NCBI RefSeq assembly: GCF_048569485.1 | Contig: NC_134364.1 | Span: 126,637,081 to 126,701,080 of the forward strand | Origin: Anomaloglossus baeobatrachus | Taxonomy: Eukaryota; Chordata; Amphibia; Anura; Aromobatidae | Reading direction: 5' to 3' | DNA: 64,000 bases | Shown here: piece by piece, positions 45,421-56,486 of the stretch | Position numbering within the stretch: position 1 is the stretch's first letter | How the letters are laid out: each line of letters starts with the position of its first letter | Notes under the pieces: generated by a model | What the model was told of the DNA's origin: nothing | The model's database searches: none | Seen by the model: the letters and a program-made list of their open reading frames with translations, nothing else | Position numbers and translations under genes: made by a program

Positions 45421-46089
45421 TTGTAGGTGCACGTTGTGTGGCATTTTGACTTGTGAGAAAACATTTTTTATCTTTACTTTACTACGGGACTTGAACTTGT
45501 AAGATAAACCTACAATATGCAGGAGAAATGAAGCAAAGATGGTGGTAACAAACGCCTTAATCAGGATTCCTTCTGCTTGGAAAGCGCAGTCGTATTCTGG
45601 GGATTGTGACCTGTGGATTCTCCGTATATTGGGAGCAATGGAGGGCAGCCCGTCACCTCTGTCCTAGTCTAGACTGCACTAAGCCGACTGCCATGTCCTG
45701 TCCTCACTGCTGAGCGGTCGTAAAATATATGGTTCTACATAAATTGTACTTATCCTGAAGAGTCATTCACCAAATCCATTGTAGAAAGAAGAGGAAGCCT
45801 CCTTACCATCCATCCCTGGGGGGTGGGACGTTCATACCTCAGTCCTAGGGAATAGTTCCTGAAAATGAGAAACGTACATGTAAGGGGTGTACACACATTT
45901 ACTCTTTTAGGTGCTCAAACTCAAGGAATTTTGTAACAGATTTTGGATGACTTTTAATTCTTCTGAAGTGGCTTTAAAGTATTTTGGAAGAGATTTTCTT
46001 GAAGCATTTGATTTTTTGTTTTTTTCTTTTTTTTTGTTTGCAGCTGCATGTTGCTTCTGGTGCTATGATGAGCAGCCTATGTGGCCTAA
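45421..46089. other. Spacer upstream of the NLR, little recognised
   Basis: About 670 bp with no repeat or coding pattern apart from the possible start exon at 45,807-45,858 and a T-rich run near 46,010-46,040. Confidence 0.5.
45807..45858 (-). CDS. Possible alternative NLR start exon
   Basis: Minus-strand block bounded by TTTTCAG and by the strong donor ATGGATG|GTAAGG. Its ATGGAT plus one base would join in phase to exon 2, giving a shorter N-terminus than exon 1 at 41.9 kb. Supported only by splice-site likeness and phase, which can arise by chance. Confidence 0.25.
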
Positions 46090-47165
46090 TGGGTTCCCTT
46101 GGCTGCAGCATCTCCAAAGTTGTCTCCCATAGCTGCAGCATCTCCAGAGTTGTCTGCCATGGTTGCAGTGTCTCCAGACTTGTCTCCCATGGCTGCAGCA
46201 TCTCCAGATTTGTCTCCCATGTCTGCAGTGTCTCCAGACTTGTCTCCCATGGCTGCAGCATCTCCAGATTTGTCTCCCATGGTTGCAGTTTCTCCAGACT
46301 TGTCCCCTATGTCTGCAGCGTCTCCAGAATTGTCTCCCATGGCTGCAGCGTCTCCAGACATGTCTCCCATGGCTATAGCAACTTCATACTTGTCTCCCAT
46401 GTCTGCAGTGTCTCCGGACTTGTCTCAAATGGCTGAAGCATCTCCAGACATGTTTCCCATGGCTGCAGTGTCTCCAGACTTGTCTCCCATGGCTGCAGCG
46501 TCTCCAGACATGTCTCCCATGGCTATAGCAACTTCATACTTGTCTCCCATGTCTGCAGTGTCTCCGGACTTGTCTCAAATGGCTGAAGCATCTCCAGACA
46601 TGTTTCCCATGGCTGGAGCATCTCCAAACTTGTCTCCCATGGCTGCAGTGTCTCCACACTTGTTTCCCATGGTTGCAGCCTCTCTGGACTTGTCTTCAAT
46701 GGCTGCAGTGTCTCCAGACCTGTCATCTCCTATGGCTGCAGTGTCTCCAGACCTGTCATCTCCCATGGCTGCAGTGTCTCCAGACCTGTCATCTCCCATG
46801 GCTGCAGTGTCTCCAAATTTGTCTCCCATAGCTGCAGCGTCTCCGGACTTGTCTCCCATGGCTTAAGCATCTCCAGACATGTTTCCCATGGCTGGAGCAT
46901 CTCTAGACTTGTCTCCCATGGCTGCAGTGTCTCCAGACTTGTTTCCCATGGTTGCAGCCTCTCTGGACTTGTCTTCAATGGCTGCAGCATCTTCAGACTT
47001 GTCTCCCATGGCTACAGTGTCTCCAGACTTGTCTCCCATGGGTGCAGTGTCTCCAGACTTGTCTCCCATGGCTATAGCAACTCCATACTTGTCTCCCATG
47101 TCTGCAGTGTCTTCGGACTTGTCTCCAATGGCTGCAGCATCTCTAGACTTGTCTTCATTGAGTAC
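46090..47165. repeat. 30-bp minisatellite, about 36 units
   Basis: Unit CTCCCATGGCTGCAGTGTCT plus CCAGACTTGT, 30 bp, with segments duplicated as blocks (for example the run of units near 46,330-46,440 recurs near 46,480-46,600). Because the period is a multiple of 3 and lacks stops, frames on both strands encode decapeptide repeats (LSPMAAVSPD; MGDKSGDAAA; LQPWETSLEM). The plus frame is open for 255 codons from 46,099. Regarded as non-coding. Confidence 0.93.
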
Positions 47166-48589
47166 ATTTAGACATCATGGGTCGGTGATTACACAGGAGC
47201 TGCCTGCAGCAGATCCTGATTATCAGCCCAAGTGCTGGGATTTCTACATGTGGCGCTCACACTCCATAATAAAGAAATTTAGAATTGTTTTAAGTTTTGT
47301 TTTCATTTTTTCATCATTTACATATTATCAATCCTGTGATTACCATAATTTTAACACTTTTCCTTCTTGGTGTTGTAACGTAAGTGTACACATAAGCTGA
47401 TGCATGCATACATGGTTAAATGTGTATAAACAGGTAGATATTATATATTCAACAAAGTCCAAAAACATAAGACATTATTTGAATCTGATGGTTATAATCA
47501 TTCTGACCCATGGCGTACAATATTTATAGTAGTTGGTGTTAAAACTTGGAGGAAAAATAATGGTAGAGGTGCAGTATCTTCCAATAACAAAACGCCTTTG
47601 GCCCACAAAAATAAAAGCTTACATGTAGCTTTGGGTGACTATAAAATAAATAGATAAGTTATAACTTTTGGGCATTTTAAAAGAAAACAATAAATAAACC
47701 CCTCAGCCCCGAAGGCACAAGATGTCTCTGATTCCTGGTCTCGGCTGCCTCTATATACAGGTGACTAATGGCCCAATAACGCAGTAAGTAAATAAGTGGA
47801 ATTTAATAGGGCATGGAGCAATCAAACAAACAAAAAAACCAAGACTAGCGCTTTTCTCTAATTCCGAGCTGTCGTAGAGGTTCACACTTTGTGCCAGCAC
47901 CGGGTGATTCCCGGCCTACGACGTACTCTATAGTATCTGCGGCCGTCCGGTCTGCTGTGTCCTCAGGACGTGTATATAGGAGTGAGCTTGGCCGGAATCG
48001 GATCTGTCTGGACCTGGGTGTTATACTGTCCACCTTAAGAAAAAAGTGGCCCAATTGTAAATATAGCAGAGAAGAAGGTCTTACCTGGACGCCGAGCACA
48101 ATGAGAAGAAGCAGAAGCAAGGCGGGTACAAAGGAAGGGCCGAAACTGGACAGGCAACATTCTGACGCTCCTCGGTGGATAAATACTAGAAGCCATATAG
48201 TTATATTCGGCTTTCTTCCCCCTGTAACAGTTTTTATGAATGTCTTTTATTATAGGAGGAAGGAATCATGCGGCACGAGAATCCTGGCTGACGTTCCCTG
48301 TCACCGGCCTCATATACATCGCATTGTGGATCCTCCATGTTACCCGCACTCCTCCGCACTCCTCCGCACTCCTCCGCACTCCTCCGCACTCCTCCTCACA
48401 CCAAACAGCCACAGCCTTTGCTTTTTGAAGGAAGAGTTGTTTTTTGTCAGTCACATTTCTCATTACTTAGCTTTTATTAACTCTTCATGAACATTCAAAA
48501 TGGAGTAGAGAAGGGGTTAAACGCCGCGCATCAGCCAAATGAAGATGTAGAGATGTTGATGATAATAACTTTCTTTTTTATTCCATAGG
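47166..48589. other. Intergenic sequence, no gene supported
   Basis: About 1.4 kb, AT-rich at 47,260-47,700. A GT donor-like site with an upstream Leu-rich minus-strand frame at 48,080-48,125 was seen but has no ATG or partner exon. An 11-bp tandem repeat CTCCGCACTCC (five copies) lies at about 48,342-48,396. Confidence 0.5.
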
Positions 48590-49895
48590 TGTGAGGCAAA
48601 TCCCGGGATATGAAGATGAATTATGACTTCCAGTCATAATCGCTCATCACTCCCTGGCAGTGCCCCCCTCCCTTCTTGTCCTCAATGTCCAGCATCTGGG
48701 AAGGTGTCACATCCCCCTTACACCTCCAACAGCCATCTCCTGTGATATGGAAATGAGATGATGTGGGAACAATGGACACAGGATGACTCCCTGCCGTGAC
48801 CCTGTAGTAGGGGCTGCTATCTAATTAGCAAGGCTATGGAAGTATCCAGACAGAACGACTCCAGTAAAAAATGGTTCATATCTCGCAAGCCATATTTCCG
48901 ATAAATATGGCAACCATAAAAATGGTGTCTCCGCATGCGGACGATGCTGGCACACCCTTTTTATGGGAGCAGGACCTGGGGAAATACCCCAGGCGTGATA
49001 TCAGCCAATGGGGAACTAGTAGACAAGTCATGAGTCCTCTCGTTCTGTAGCTAAATTCATAGCTGTCACAATGAGAGCGTCGGCGTCTGCCTACGACGCT
49101 CCCAGGCCAAGTTATGGCCATATTCCATGTTGTGGATTTTGTCCATAACTCCAGCCAGGGGTGGAGCAGTGCTCCCTCTGAGGTCACGAAGGTAGGAGGG
49201 GACCTGGATTTGCCCAGGTTGATAACCCTACTTCGGCCATTTTCCAGTGTTCTTTCGCTGGGGGTCACGTGTAGGAAACATCTGTGGGAAGGATCCTAGA
49301 AACCTGGCCTACAGCGCCCCCCTGTGGCCAGACGCACAAGGTAACTGCTGGAACTGTGTATGCCTGTTTGTAACCCATGCTTTGCTTGTAACTGTACTCT
49401 GACATATGTATATTCTGTAGATTCCCTATTGTATATATTGTAGTTTCTAGTGTGCTTTAGGCTGATTAAATTATATAATTAATCTTGGGCTGTTCTGTTA
49501 TCTCGATCTTGAATCCCACGTCTGTGTGTTCGGCTAATAGTTACCGTGAAGCGGTTGGTGGCAGCGAGTTGTGCCAAGGATTATTGTGGGGAGGCCAGTG
49601 AGATCCGGGGAGGTTTTATATATTCCGCCCGCGGAGGTCGGGGGAATATATACCCTACTCTCACTGGGGACCCTTCAATAATCGGCATAAGTAGTATAGC
49701 GGCCTCCTTGCTTATTGTCGGGCAATTCCATAATTGGCCTGACTATAAGAGGGGCGCTAGAGAGCGCGTCACGTGCTCTGTCCGTCGGTCGGGAGGTATA
49801 AAGGAGGGGTGACCCCCACTTGTTACCCCCCGATTGTGACGTACTGGTAGCCAGCGCGGGGGATTTCTGAGTGACCCCCCCGGTGGTTCGTGACA
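48590..49895 (+). repeat. 5' LTR of the Gmr1-type element
   Basis: A 1,306 bp LTR. It contains a GGGAATATATACCC region near 49,640 and TATAAAGGAGGG near 49,797 as TATA-like candidates. Confidence 0.88.
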
Positions 49896-50020
49896 TATTG
49901 GTGGCAAGCGGTGGGATCGAGATAATAGTGTGTGTGAGTGTGAGACCCATACTCCCAGACACTAAAGACTGCCTGCAGCAGCTGTGGCTGCTGGGGTCTT
50001 CAGACTAGCTCAACACTAGA

Positions 50021-53000
50021 GTGTCAGAGTGCAGATACTGTAAGGTGTGTGGAGGCATCAGGTGTCAGTTCTGTGTCAGTGACCAAAAGTCTGCAAGAAT
50101 GGCTGAGAGCACCAGGAGCAAAGCCAAAGGAATGGCCGATGCTAAGGCCAGAGACGATGAGGAGGTTGTCCACGAGTCCTCCAGGAGCCAGACGCCAGAG
50201 AACAGCTCTGCAGAGGACATCGCACAACCTGGCACTGCTGGACAAAATGAGGAGGAGCTCGCCCAAGGGTCCTCAACGAGCCAGATGCCAGCCCTCCGCT
50301 CTGAAATGGACAGTGAATCACCTGGCACTGCAGCGTGCCGCAGATCACCACTTGCCAATCCCTCCGGCCTGAGAGGTGCAGAGGCCCTCCTTCAAGCTGC
50401 CTTGGCCAGGCTTATGGCTGGAGACCGGGATACCTACGAGATACTCATGGCCGAGCGTGGGCGACAGGCAGCGCGTGACGCTGAGGCTGCGGAGCGGCAA
50501 GCAGCGCGTGAGGCTGCGGAGCGGCAGGCAGCGCGTGAAGAGCGAGAGCGACAGGCAGACCGTGACTACCAGCTGCAGCTAGCTCAGCTCCGGCCCTCAT
50601 CAGCCACATGTGACCTTCAAAACACCAAACTTCCAAAGGTCCGTGTTGAGGACTTCCCAGTGCTGGAGAAGGATGGAGACTTGGACTCTTTCCTGACTGC
50701 TTTTGAACGGACTTGCTTGCAGCACCATCTGGACAAGGATCAGTGGGCCAAATACCTGACCCCCCGTTTAAGGGGTAAGGCCCTGGAAATCCTTGGGGAC
50801 TTGCCTGCTGAGGCAGATCAGGGCTACGACACCATCAAGCGGGCCCTGATCCAACAGTACAACCTCACTCCAGAGTCCTACCGCAAGAAGTTCCGGAGCC
50901 TACAGAAGGGACCAAAGGACTCCTGGGCTGACCACAGGCGGGCACTTGCCCGAGCTGCCGACCACTGGACCCAAGGCCTGCAGCTTTCCACCGGACCGGA
51001 GATCCTGGACTTGTTCATCACGGAGCAACTCTTGTGGAACTGCCCTGAGGATCTCCGCCAGTTCATCCGAGACCAGAAGCCAAAGGGGTCCACGGCTACA
51101 GCTGCCCTGGCCGATGACTACACCAACAATCGGGCTCCTGAGGCCAGGAGAGCAGCCACCAGCAGCACCTGGAGAGGGGGTAAGATGAATTCTGCGACTG
51201 CCCCACCTGCCCCTAGACTGCAGGAGGTGTCCCCCTCAACTCCCCTCTCCAGGCCCGTGGCAGAGCCAAGACGGTGCCACCAGTGCAACCTACCTGGACA
51301 CTTCAAGGCCATGTGCCCTCAGCGTCCCAAGGCCCCGGCTCCGTCCCCGTCCCAAGGGCCGCCCAAGGTGTATTGTGTGGGTGGGGGTGGTGGTAGGTCC
51401 CTGGACAGCTTCCAACCTGTCACCGTCGGCCGGTCTGTGACCATAGGACTGCGAGACAGCGCCTCGGAGGTGACTCTGGTGCGGCCTGAGATGGTGTCCC
51501 CCCAAGACTTGATCCCTGGAAAAACCCTCGCTGTCTCCGGGATTGGAGGCATTGACCCGGCGCTGCCTGTTGCTGACATTTATGTGGACTGGGGCGCAGG
51601 GCGAGGGGTGAGGGAGGTGGGGGTAACTGATCGGATCCCCGCAAACGTGCTACTTGGGACAGATTTGGGGCAGATAACCTCCCAGTTTGGGCCCCCACCA
51701 AGGGCTGAACCTTCAGCCAGTACGGACATGACTCCTGACAATGTTAATGTGTTATCTATGAATGATGTGAGAGAGGGGGGAGTGAACTCTGATATTTCTG
51801 CTTGCACAGACACCATAGACACACACACAGCTGCAGCTGTGACAGGGGAGGGGGTCAGAGAAAGGTGTGACAATGCCTCTACAAGTAATCAGCCTGTGAG
51901 CTGGGATCTGCTGCCCTCTGCAGGGATAAGCAGAGAGCAGGGTGCTGCAGGGGGAGGACCAGTGTGTGGGGTGGGGGCTACCACAGCAAATGTGGGGTCC
52001 CCAGAGATTTCACAGCGGGGTTCTGTTGCTGCAGGAGGGGAACAGGCAGGTGAGATTGGGGCCGGTCCAGGAGCGGAAGTGCTCCCAGGTAAGATCTCGG
52101 TGCATGGTTCCCCCACAACCGGGGTGTCAGGAAGCCAGGTCGGTCTGCCTGAACCGGCGACTTGGTCAGGAACGGAGGAGGAGCAGGCACGACCCACGGT
52201 CGCAGCGGCTGTGGCCGCTGTCACCCGCAGTGGGAGTGCTGGAAGCCAAGGGGCCTCCCGGAGGTCCGATAGCTCTTCCCCTTCTGACCAAGTGGCAGCC
52301 GAGTCAGGTGGAGGCCAGGACACAGGTCCCGGGGTACTGACCGAAGATGTGACAGTCTCGTCGATTCTGGCCACATCTAGTCAGGGGTTTCAGGCAGCGT
52401 TAGAAGCTGACGACAGCCTGAAAGCTCTTAAGGAGCAGGCGGCACAGCCTCCCTCGGACTCGGACCCGGAGCGAGTGGTCTGGGACCAAGGACGGCTGTA
52501 CCGGGCCACGGTCCAGCAGGGTTCACCGGAGGCGTGGCCCAGGGACCGACAGTTGGTGGTACCCTATCCGTTCCGGACGGAGTTGTTGCGGATCGCACAT
52601 GAGATTCCGATGGCCGGACACCTAGGGATCGCTAAGACCAAGGCCAGGTTAAACCAGCATTTCTACTGGCCAAAAATGGGGGCCGATGTGGCTGCCTACT
52701 GCCGTTCGTGTGAAACCTGTCAGAGAGTGGGGAAGGCGGGGCCACGCCCCAAAGCCCCACTGGTATCTCTGCCCATCATCGATGAGCCTTTCAGGAGGGT
52801 GGCTGTGGATCTGGTCGGCCCGCTGGCCATCCCCAGCAGCTCCGGGAAACGCTTCATACTGACGGTAGTGGACTATGCCACCCGGTACCCAGAAGCAGTG
52901 GCCTTGTCGTCCATTCGGGCTGACAAGGTGGCCACCGCATTGCTGGAGATTTTCTCCCGAGTGGGTTTTCCCCAGGAAATGCTCACTGACCGGGGGACCC

Positions 53001-55204
53001 AATTCATGTCCCAGCTGATGGAGGCCCTCTGTAAGCAAGTCCAGGTGCGACATCTGGTGGCCAGCCCGTACCATCCACAGACTAATGGCCTGTGCGAGCG
53101 GTTCAATGGCACCTTAAAGCAGATGCTTAAGATGTTGGTCGACTCCCATGGGCGTGACTGGGAGCGGTATCTCCCACACCTGTTATTTGCTTACCGGGAG
53201 GTTCCACAGGCCTCAACAGGATTCTCACCGTTTGAGCTCCTGTACGGGCGACGTGTGCGGGGCCCCCTGGCTCTGGTGAAAGAGGCTTGGGAAGGGGATT
53301 TGGCCACCCCTGGAGTGTCGGTTATCGAGTATGTCATGCGCTTCCGGGACAAAATGCAGGCCTTGACGCAACTGGTACACGACAATATGGCTCAAGCCCA
53401 GGCCGATCAGAAGCGTTGGTACGACCAGAACGCTTGTGAGAGGACCTACCAAGTGGGTCAAAAGGTGTGGGTACTGGTCCCCGTACCACAGGACAAGCTT
53501 CAGGCAGCCTGGGAAGGCCCATACCTCGTGTACCAGCAGCTCAACCCTGTGACGTACCTGGTCACCCTGGACCCTGCCCGTGGAAGGCGGAAGCCCTTCC
53601 ATGTGAACATGATGAAGGCACATCATGAGCGGGAGGCATGTGCGCTCCCCGTGTGCAACCTGCCCGAGGAGGGAGAAGCGGAAACCCTCTTGGATATGCT
53701 AGCCCAGGTTAGGGCAGGCGGATCCATTGAGGATGTGGAGGTTGGCCACCAGCTCTTGGAGGACCAACGGTCCCAGCTGTGGGCCACCCTCCTCCCCTTC
53801 CGGGGGTTGTTTACCAACCAGCCCGGAAGGACTGACTTGGCTGTCCATCACGTGGACACTGGGGATCATCCCCCGATCCGGCGTTCAGCATATCGGGTCT
53901 CCCTGGAGGTGCAGCAACACATGCGCCAGGAGATTGACGAGATGCTGAAGCTGGGGGTGATCCAGGCATCCAACAGCGCTTGGGCCTCGCCTGTAGTCCT
54001 CGTCCCTAAGAAGGACCGAACCACTCGGTTCTGCGTGGACTACAGGGGGCTCAATGCTGTCACGGTCGCCGATGCGTACCCAATGCCACGCATCGATGAC
54101 CTGCTCGATCAGTTGGCCGGGGCTCAGTACCTGACCATCATGGACCTGAGCCGGGGATATTGGCAGATCCCCCTGACTCGCAAGGCCAGGGAACGCTCTG
54201 CCTTTATTACCCCATTTGGACTATACGAGTCCACGGTGATGCCATTCGGGATGAGGAATGCCCCTGCCACTTTCCAGCGGATGGTCAACACCCTGCTCAA
54301 GGGACTTGAAGGGTACGCGGCCGCGTACCTGGATGACATTGCCGTCTTTAGTCCCACCTGGGAGGACCACCTAGAGCATCTAGCACAGGTGCTCAGGCGG
54401 ATCCACCGGGCAGGTTTGACCATCAAGCCGGGAAAGTGTCAGCTGGCCATGAGCGAGGTCCAGTACCTCGGTCACCGGGTAGGCGGGAGAACACTGAAGC
54501 CCGAGCCTGAGAAAGTGGAGGCCATCGCATCCTGGCCCACCCCCAGGACCAAGAAGCAGGTGATGTCCTTCTTAGGGACCGCCGGGTACTATAGGAGGTT
54601 TGTTCCACGCTATAGTAGCCTGGCAAAGCCCTTGACGGACCTCACCAAGAAGAAGCTGCCCTCTGCAGTCGATTGGACAATGGACTGCGAGACAGCCTTC
54701 CAGGCCCTAAAGGACGCCCTGTCCAGCCCGCCCGTGCTACAGGCAGCCGACTTCACGCGGCCGTTTGTAGTACAGACCGACGCCAGTGACTTCGGCCTCG
54801 GTGCGGTGCTCAGCCAGGTGGACTCTGCGAGCCAAGAGCACCCAGTCTTGTACCTGAGCAGGAAGCTGTTACCAAGGGAAGTGGCCTATTGCACGATGGA
54901 GAAGGAGTGCCTGGCCATAGTGTGGGCCCTGCAGCGTCTGCAACCCTATCTATACGGGCGCCACTTCATCGTGGAGACGGACCACAATCCCCTCAGCTGG
55001 TTGCACACCGTCTCTGGGACGAATGGGCGATTGTTGCGATGGAGCCTTGCGCTCCAGCAATACAACTTCACCATTCGCCACAAAAGGGGCCGTGACCACG
55101 GTAACGCAGACGGGCTGTCCCGACAAGGAGAGGTCGCGGACGGGCGCACGGGGGAACACCGGAGTGTGCTGCCCCCTAGCGCCCTCAAAAGGGGGGAGGT
55201 GTGA
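50021..55204 (+). CDS. Gag-Pol polyprotein of the Gmr1-type element
   Basis: Open frame of 1,727 codons; an ATG at 50,101 (MAESTRSKAKG) is the likelier start. Parts in order by rough residue: charged coiled region 100-190 (AERQAAREAAERQ), gag capsid-like region 205-370, zinc knuckle CHQCNLPGHFKAMC near 417, aspartyl protease-like region 460-550, a long low-complexity linker to about 780, integrase 850-1,110 with its zinc-binding start and GPY/F-type end near 1,165, reverse transcriptase 1,290-1,470, RNase H 1,580-1,700. Gag and Pol appear fused in a single frame. It encodes the structural and copying proteins of the element, expected to act as cytoplasmic particles. The frame looks whole. Confidence 0.93.
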   Translation: MSECRYCKVCGGIRCQFCVSDQKSARMAESTRSKAKGMADAKARDDEEVVHESSRSQTPENSSAEDIAQPGTAGQNEEELAQGSSTSQMPALRSEMDSESPGTAACRRSPLANPSGLRGAEALLQAALARLMAGDRDTYEILMAERGRQAARDAEAAERQAAREAAERQAAREERERQADRDYQLQLAQLRPSSATCDLQNTKLPKVRVEDFPVLEKDGDLDSFLTAFERTCLQHHLDKDQWAKYLTPRLRGKALEILGDLPAEADQGYDTIKRALIQQYNLTPESYRKKFRSLQKGPKDSWADHRRALARAADHWTQGLQLSTGPEILDLFITEQLLWNCPEDLRQFIRDQKPKGSTATAALADDYTNNRAPEARRAATSSTWRGGKMNSATAPPAPRLQEVSPSTPLSRPVAEPRRCHQCNLPGHFKAMCPQRPKAPAPSPSQGPPKVYCVGGGGGRSLDSFQPVTVGRSVTIGLRDSASEVTLVRPEMVSPQDLIPGKTLAVSGIGGIDPALPVADIYVDWGAGRGVREVGVTDRIPANVLLGTDLGQITSQFGPPPRAEPSASTDMTPDNVNVLSMNDVREGGVNSDISACTDTIDTHTAAAVTGEGVRERCDNASTSNQPVSWDLLPSAGISREQGAAGGGPVCGVGATTANVGSPEISQRGSVAAGGEQAGEIGAGPGAEVLPGKISVHGSPTTGVSGSQVGLPEPATWSGTEEEQARPTVAAAVAAVTRSGSAGSQGASRRSDSSSPSDQVAAESGGGQDTGPGVLTEDVTVSSILATSSQGFQAALEADDSLKALKEQAAQPPSDSDPERVVWDQGRLYRATVQQGSPEAWPRDRQLVVPYPFRTELLRIAHEIPMAGHLGIAKTKARLNQHFYWPKMGADVAAYCRSCETCQRVGKAGPRPKAPLVSLPIIDEPFRRVAVDLVGPLAIPSSSGKRFILTVVDYATRYPEAVALSSIRADKVATALLEIFSRVGFPQEMLTDRGTQFMSQLMEALCKQVQVRHLVASPYHPQTNGLCERFNGTLKQMLKMLVDSHGRDWERYLPHLLFAYREVPQASTGFSPFELLYGRRVRGPLALVKEAWEGDLATPGVSVIEYVMRFRDKMQALTQLVHDNMAQAQADQKRWYDQNACERTYQVGQKVWVLVPVPQDKLQAAWEGPYLVYQQLNPVTYLVTLDPARGRRKPFHVNMMKAHHEREACALPVCNLPEEGEAETLLDMLAQVRAGGSIEDVEVGHQLLEDQRSQLWATLLPFRGLFTNQPGRTDLAVHHVDTGDHPPIRRSAYRVSLEVQQHMRQEIDEMLKLGVIQASNSAWASPVVLVPKKDRTTRFCVDYRGLNAVTVADAYPMPRIDDLLDQLAGAQYLTIMDLSRGYWQIPLTRKARERSAFITPFGLYESTVMPFGMRNAPATFQRMVNTLLKGLEGYAAAYLDDIAVFSPTWEDHLEHLAQVLRRIHRAGLTIKPGKCQLAMSEVQYLGHRVGGRTLKPEPEKVEAIASWPTPRTKKQVMSFLGTAGYYRRFVPRYSSLAKPLTDLTKKKLPSAVDWTMDCETAFQALKDALSSPPVLQAADFTRPFVVQTDASDFGLGAVLSQVDSASQEHPVLYLSRKLLPREVAYCTMEKECLAIVWALQRLQPYLYGRHFIVETDHNPLSWLHTVSGTNGRLLRWSLALQQYNFTIRHKRGRDHGNADGLSRQGEVADGRTGEHRSVLPPSALKRGEV

Positions 55205-56486
55205 GGCAAATCCCGGGATATGAAGATGAATTATGACTTCCAGTCATAATCGCTCATCACTCCCTGGCAGTGCCCCCCTCCCTTCTTGTCCTCAATGTCC
55301 AGCATCTGTGAAGGTGTCACATCCCATGGCCATCTCCTATGATATGGAAATTATGTGATTTTGGAACAATGGACACAGGATGACTCCCTGCCGTGACCCT
55401 GTGGTAGGAGCTGCTATCTAATTAGCAAGCTTGGAAGTATCCAGACAGAACGACTCCAGTAAAAAATGGTTCATATCTCGCAAGCCATATTTCCGATAAA
55501 TATGGCAACCATAAAAATGGTGTCTCCGCATGCGGACGATGCTGGCACACCCTTTTTATGGGAGCGGGAGCTTGGGAAATACCCCAGGCGTGATATCAGC
55601 CAATGGGGAACTAGTAGACAAGTCATGAGTCCTCTCATTCTGTAGCTAAATTCATAACTGTCACAATGAGAGCATTGGCGTCCGCCTACGACGCTCCCAG
55701 GCCAAGTTATGGCCATATTCCATGTTGTGGATTTTGTCCATAACTCCAGCCAGGGGTGGAGCAGTGCTCCCTCTGAGGTCACGAAGGTAGGAGGGGACCC
55801 GGATTTGCCCAGGTTGATAACCCTACTTCGGCCATTTTCCAGTGTTCTTTCGCTGGGGGTCACGTGCAGGAAACATCTGTGGGAGTTCCTAGAAACCTGG
55901 TCTACAGCGCCCCCCTGTGGCCAGACGCACAAGGTAACTGATTGAATTGCATACCTGTTTGTAAACCATGCTTTATCTGTAACTGTACTCTGACATATGT
56001 ATATTCTGTAGATTCCCTATTGTATATATTGTAGTTTCTAGTGTGCTTTAGGCTGATTAAATTATATAATTAATCTTGGGCTGTTCTGTTATCTCGATCT
56101 TGAATCCCACGTCTGTGTGTTCGGCTAATAGTTACCGTGAAGCGGTTGGTGGCAGCGAGTTGTGCCAAGGATTATTGTGGGGAGGCCAGTGAGATCCGGG
56201 GAGGTTTTATATATTCCGCCCGCGGAGGTCGGGGGAATATATACCCTACTCTCACTGGGGACCCTTCGATAATCGGCATAAGTAGTATAGCGGCCTCCTT
56301 GCTTATTGTCGGGCAATTCCATAATTGGCCTGACTATAAGAGGGGCGCTAGAGAGCGCGTCACGTGCTCTGTCTGTCGGTCGGGAGGTATAAAGGAGGGG
56401 TGACCCCCACTTGTTACCCCCCGATTGTGACGTACTGGTAGCCAGCGCGGGGGATTTCTGAGTGACCCCCCCGGTGGTTTGTGACA
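55200..56486 (+). repeat. 3' LTR of the Gmr1-type element
   Basis: A 1,287 bp LTR, overlapping the last codons of the Gag-Pol frame by five bases. Clearly the same family as the 5' LTR but with more differences than expected for a recent insertion. Confidence 0.88.

Larger units (their letters stand above)
48590..56486 (+). mobile_element. Gmr1-type Ty3/gypsy retrotransposon, looks whole
   Basis: LTRs at 48,590-49,895 and 55,200-56,486, both starting TGTGAGGCAAATCCC and ending GTGACA. A primer-binding-like TTGGTGGCAAGCGGTGGGAT follows the 5' LTR, and a purine tract AAAAGGGGGGAGG precedes the 3' LTR. One continuous frame fills the interior, with integrase ahead of reverse transcriptase: the Gmr1-like order known from fishes and other deuterostomes and otherwise typical of Ty1/copia. 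The LTRs differ by several percent including small indels, and the flanks do not form a target duplication (5' side unique sequence, 3' side Tc1), so the two ends may have different histories. Confidence 0.93.

Noticed and set aside
47845-48120. Minus-strand frame starting with a signal-peptide-like leucine run (LLLLLIVLGVQV)
   Set aside because: No ATG in a usable position. The GTAAGACC donor-like site just after the leucine run has no supported partner exon in the window.
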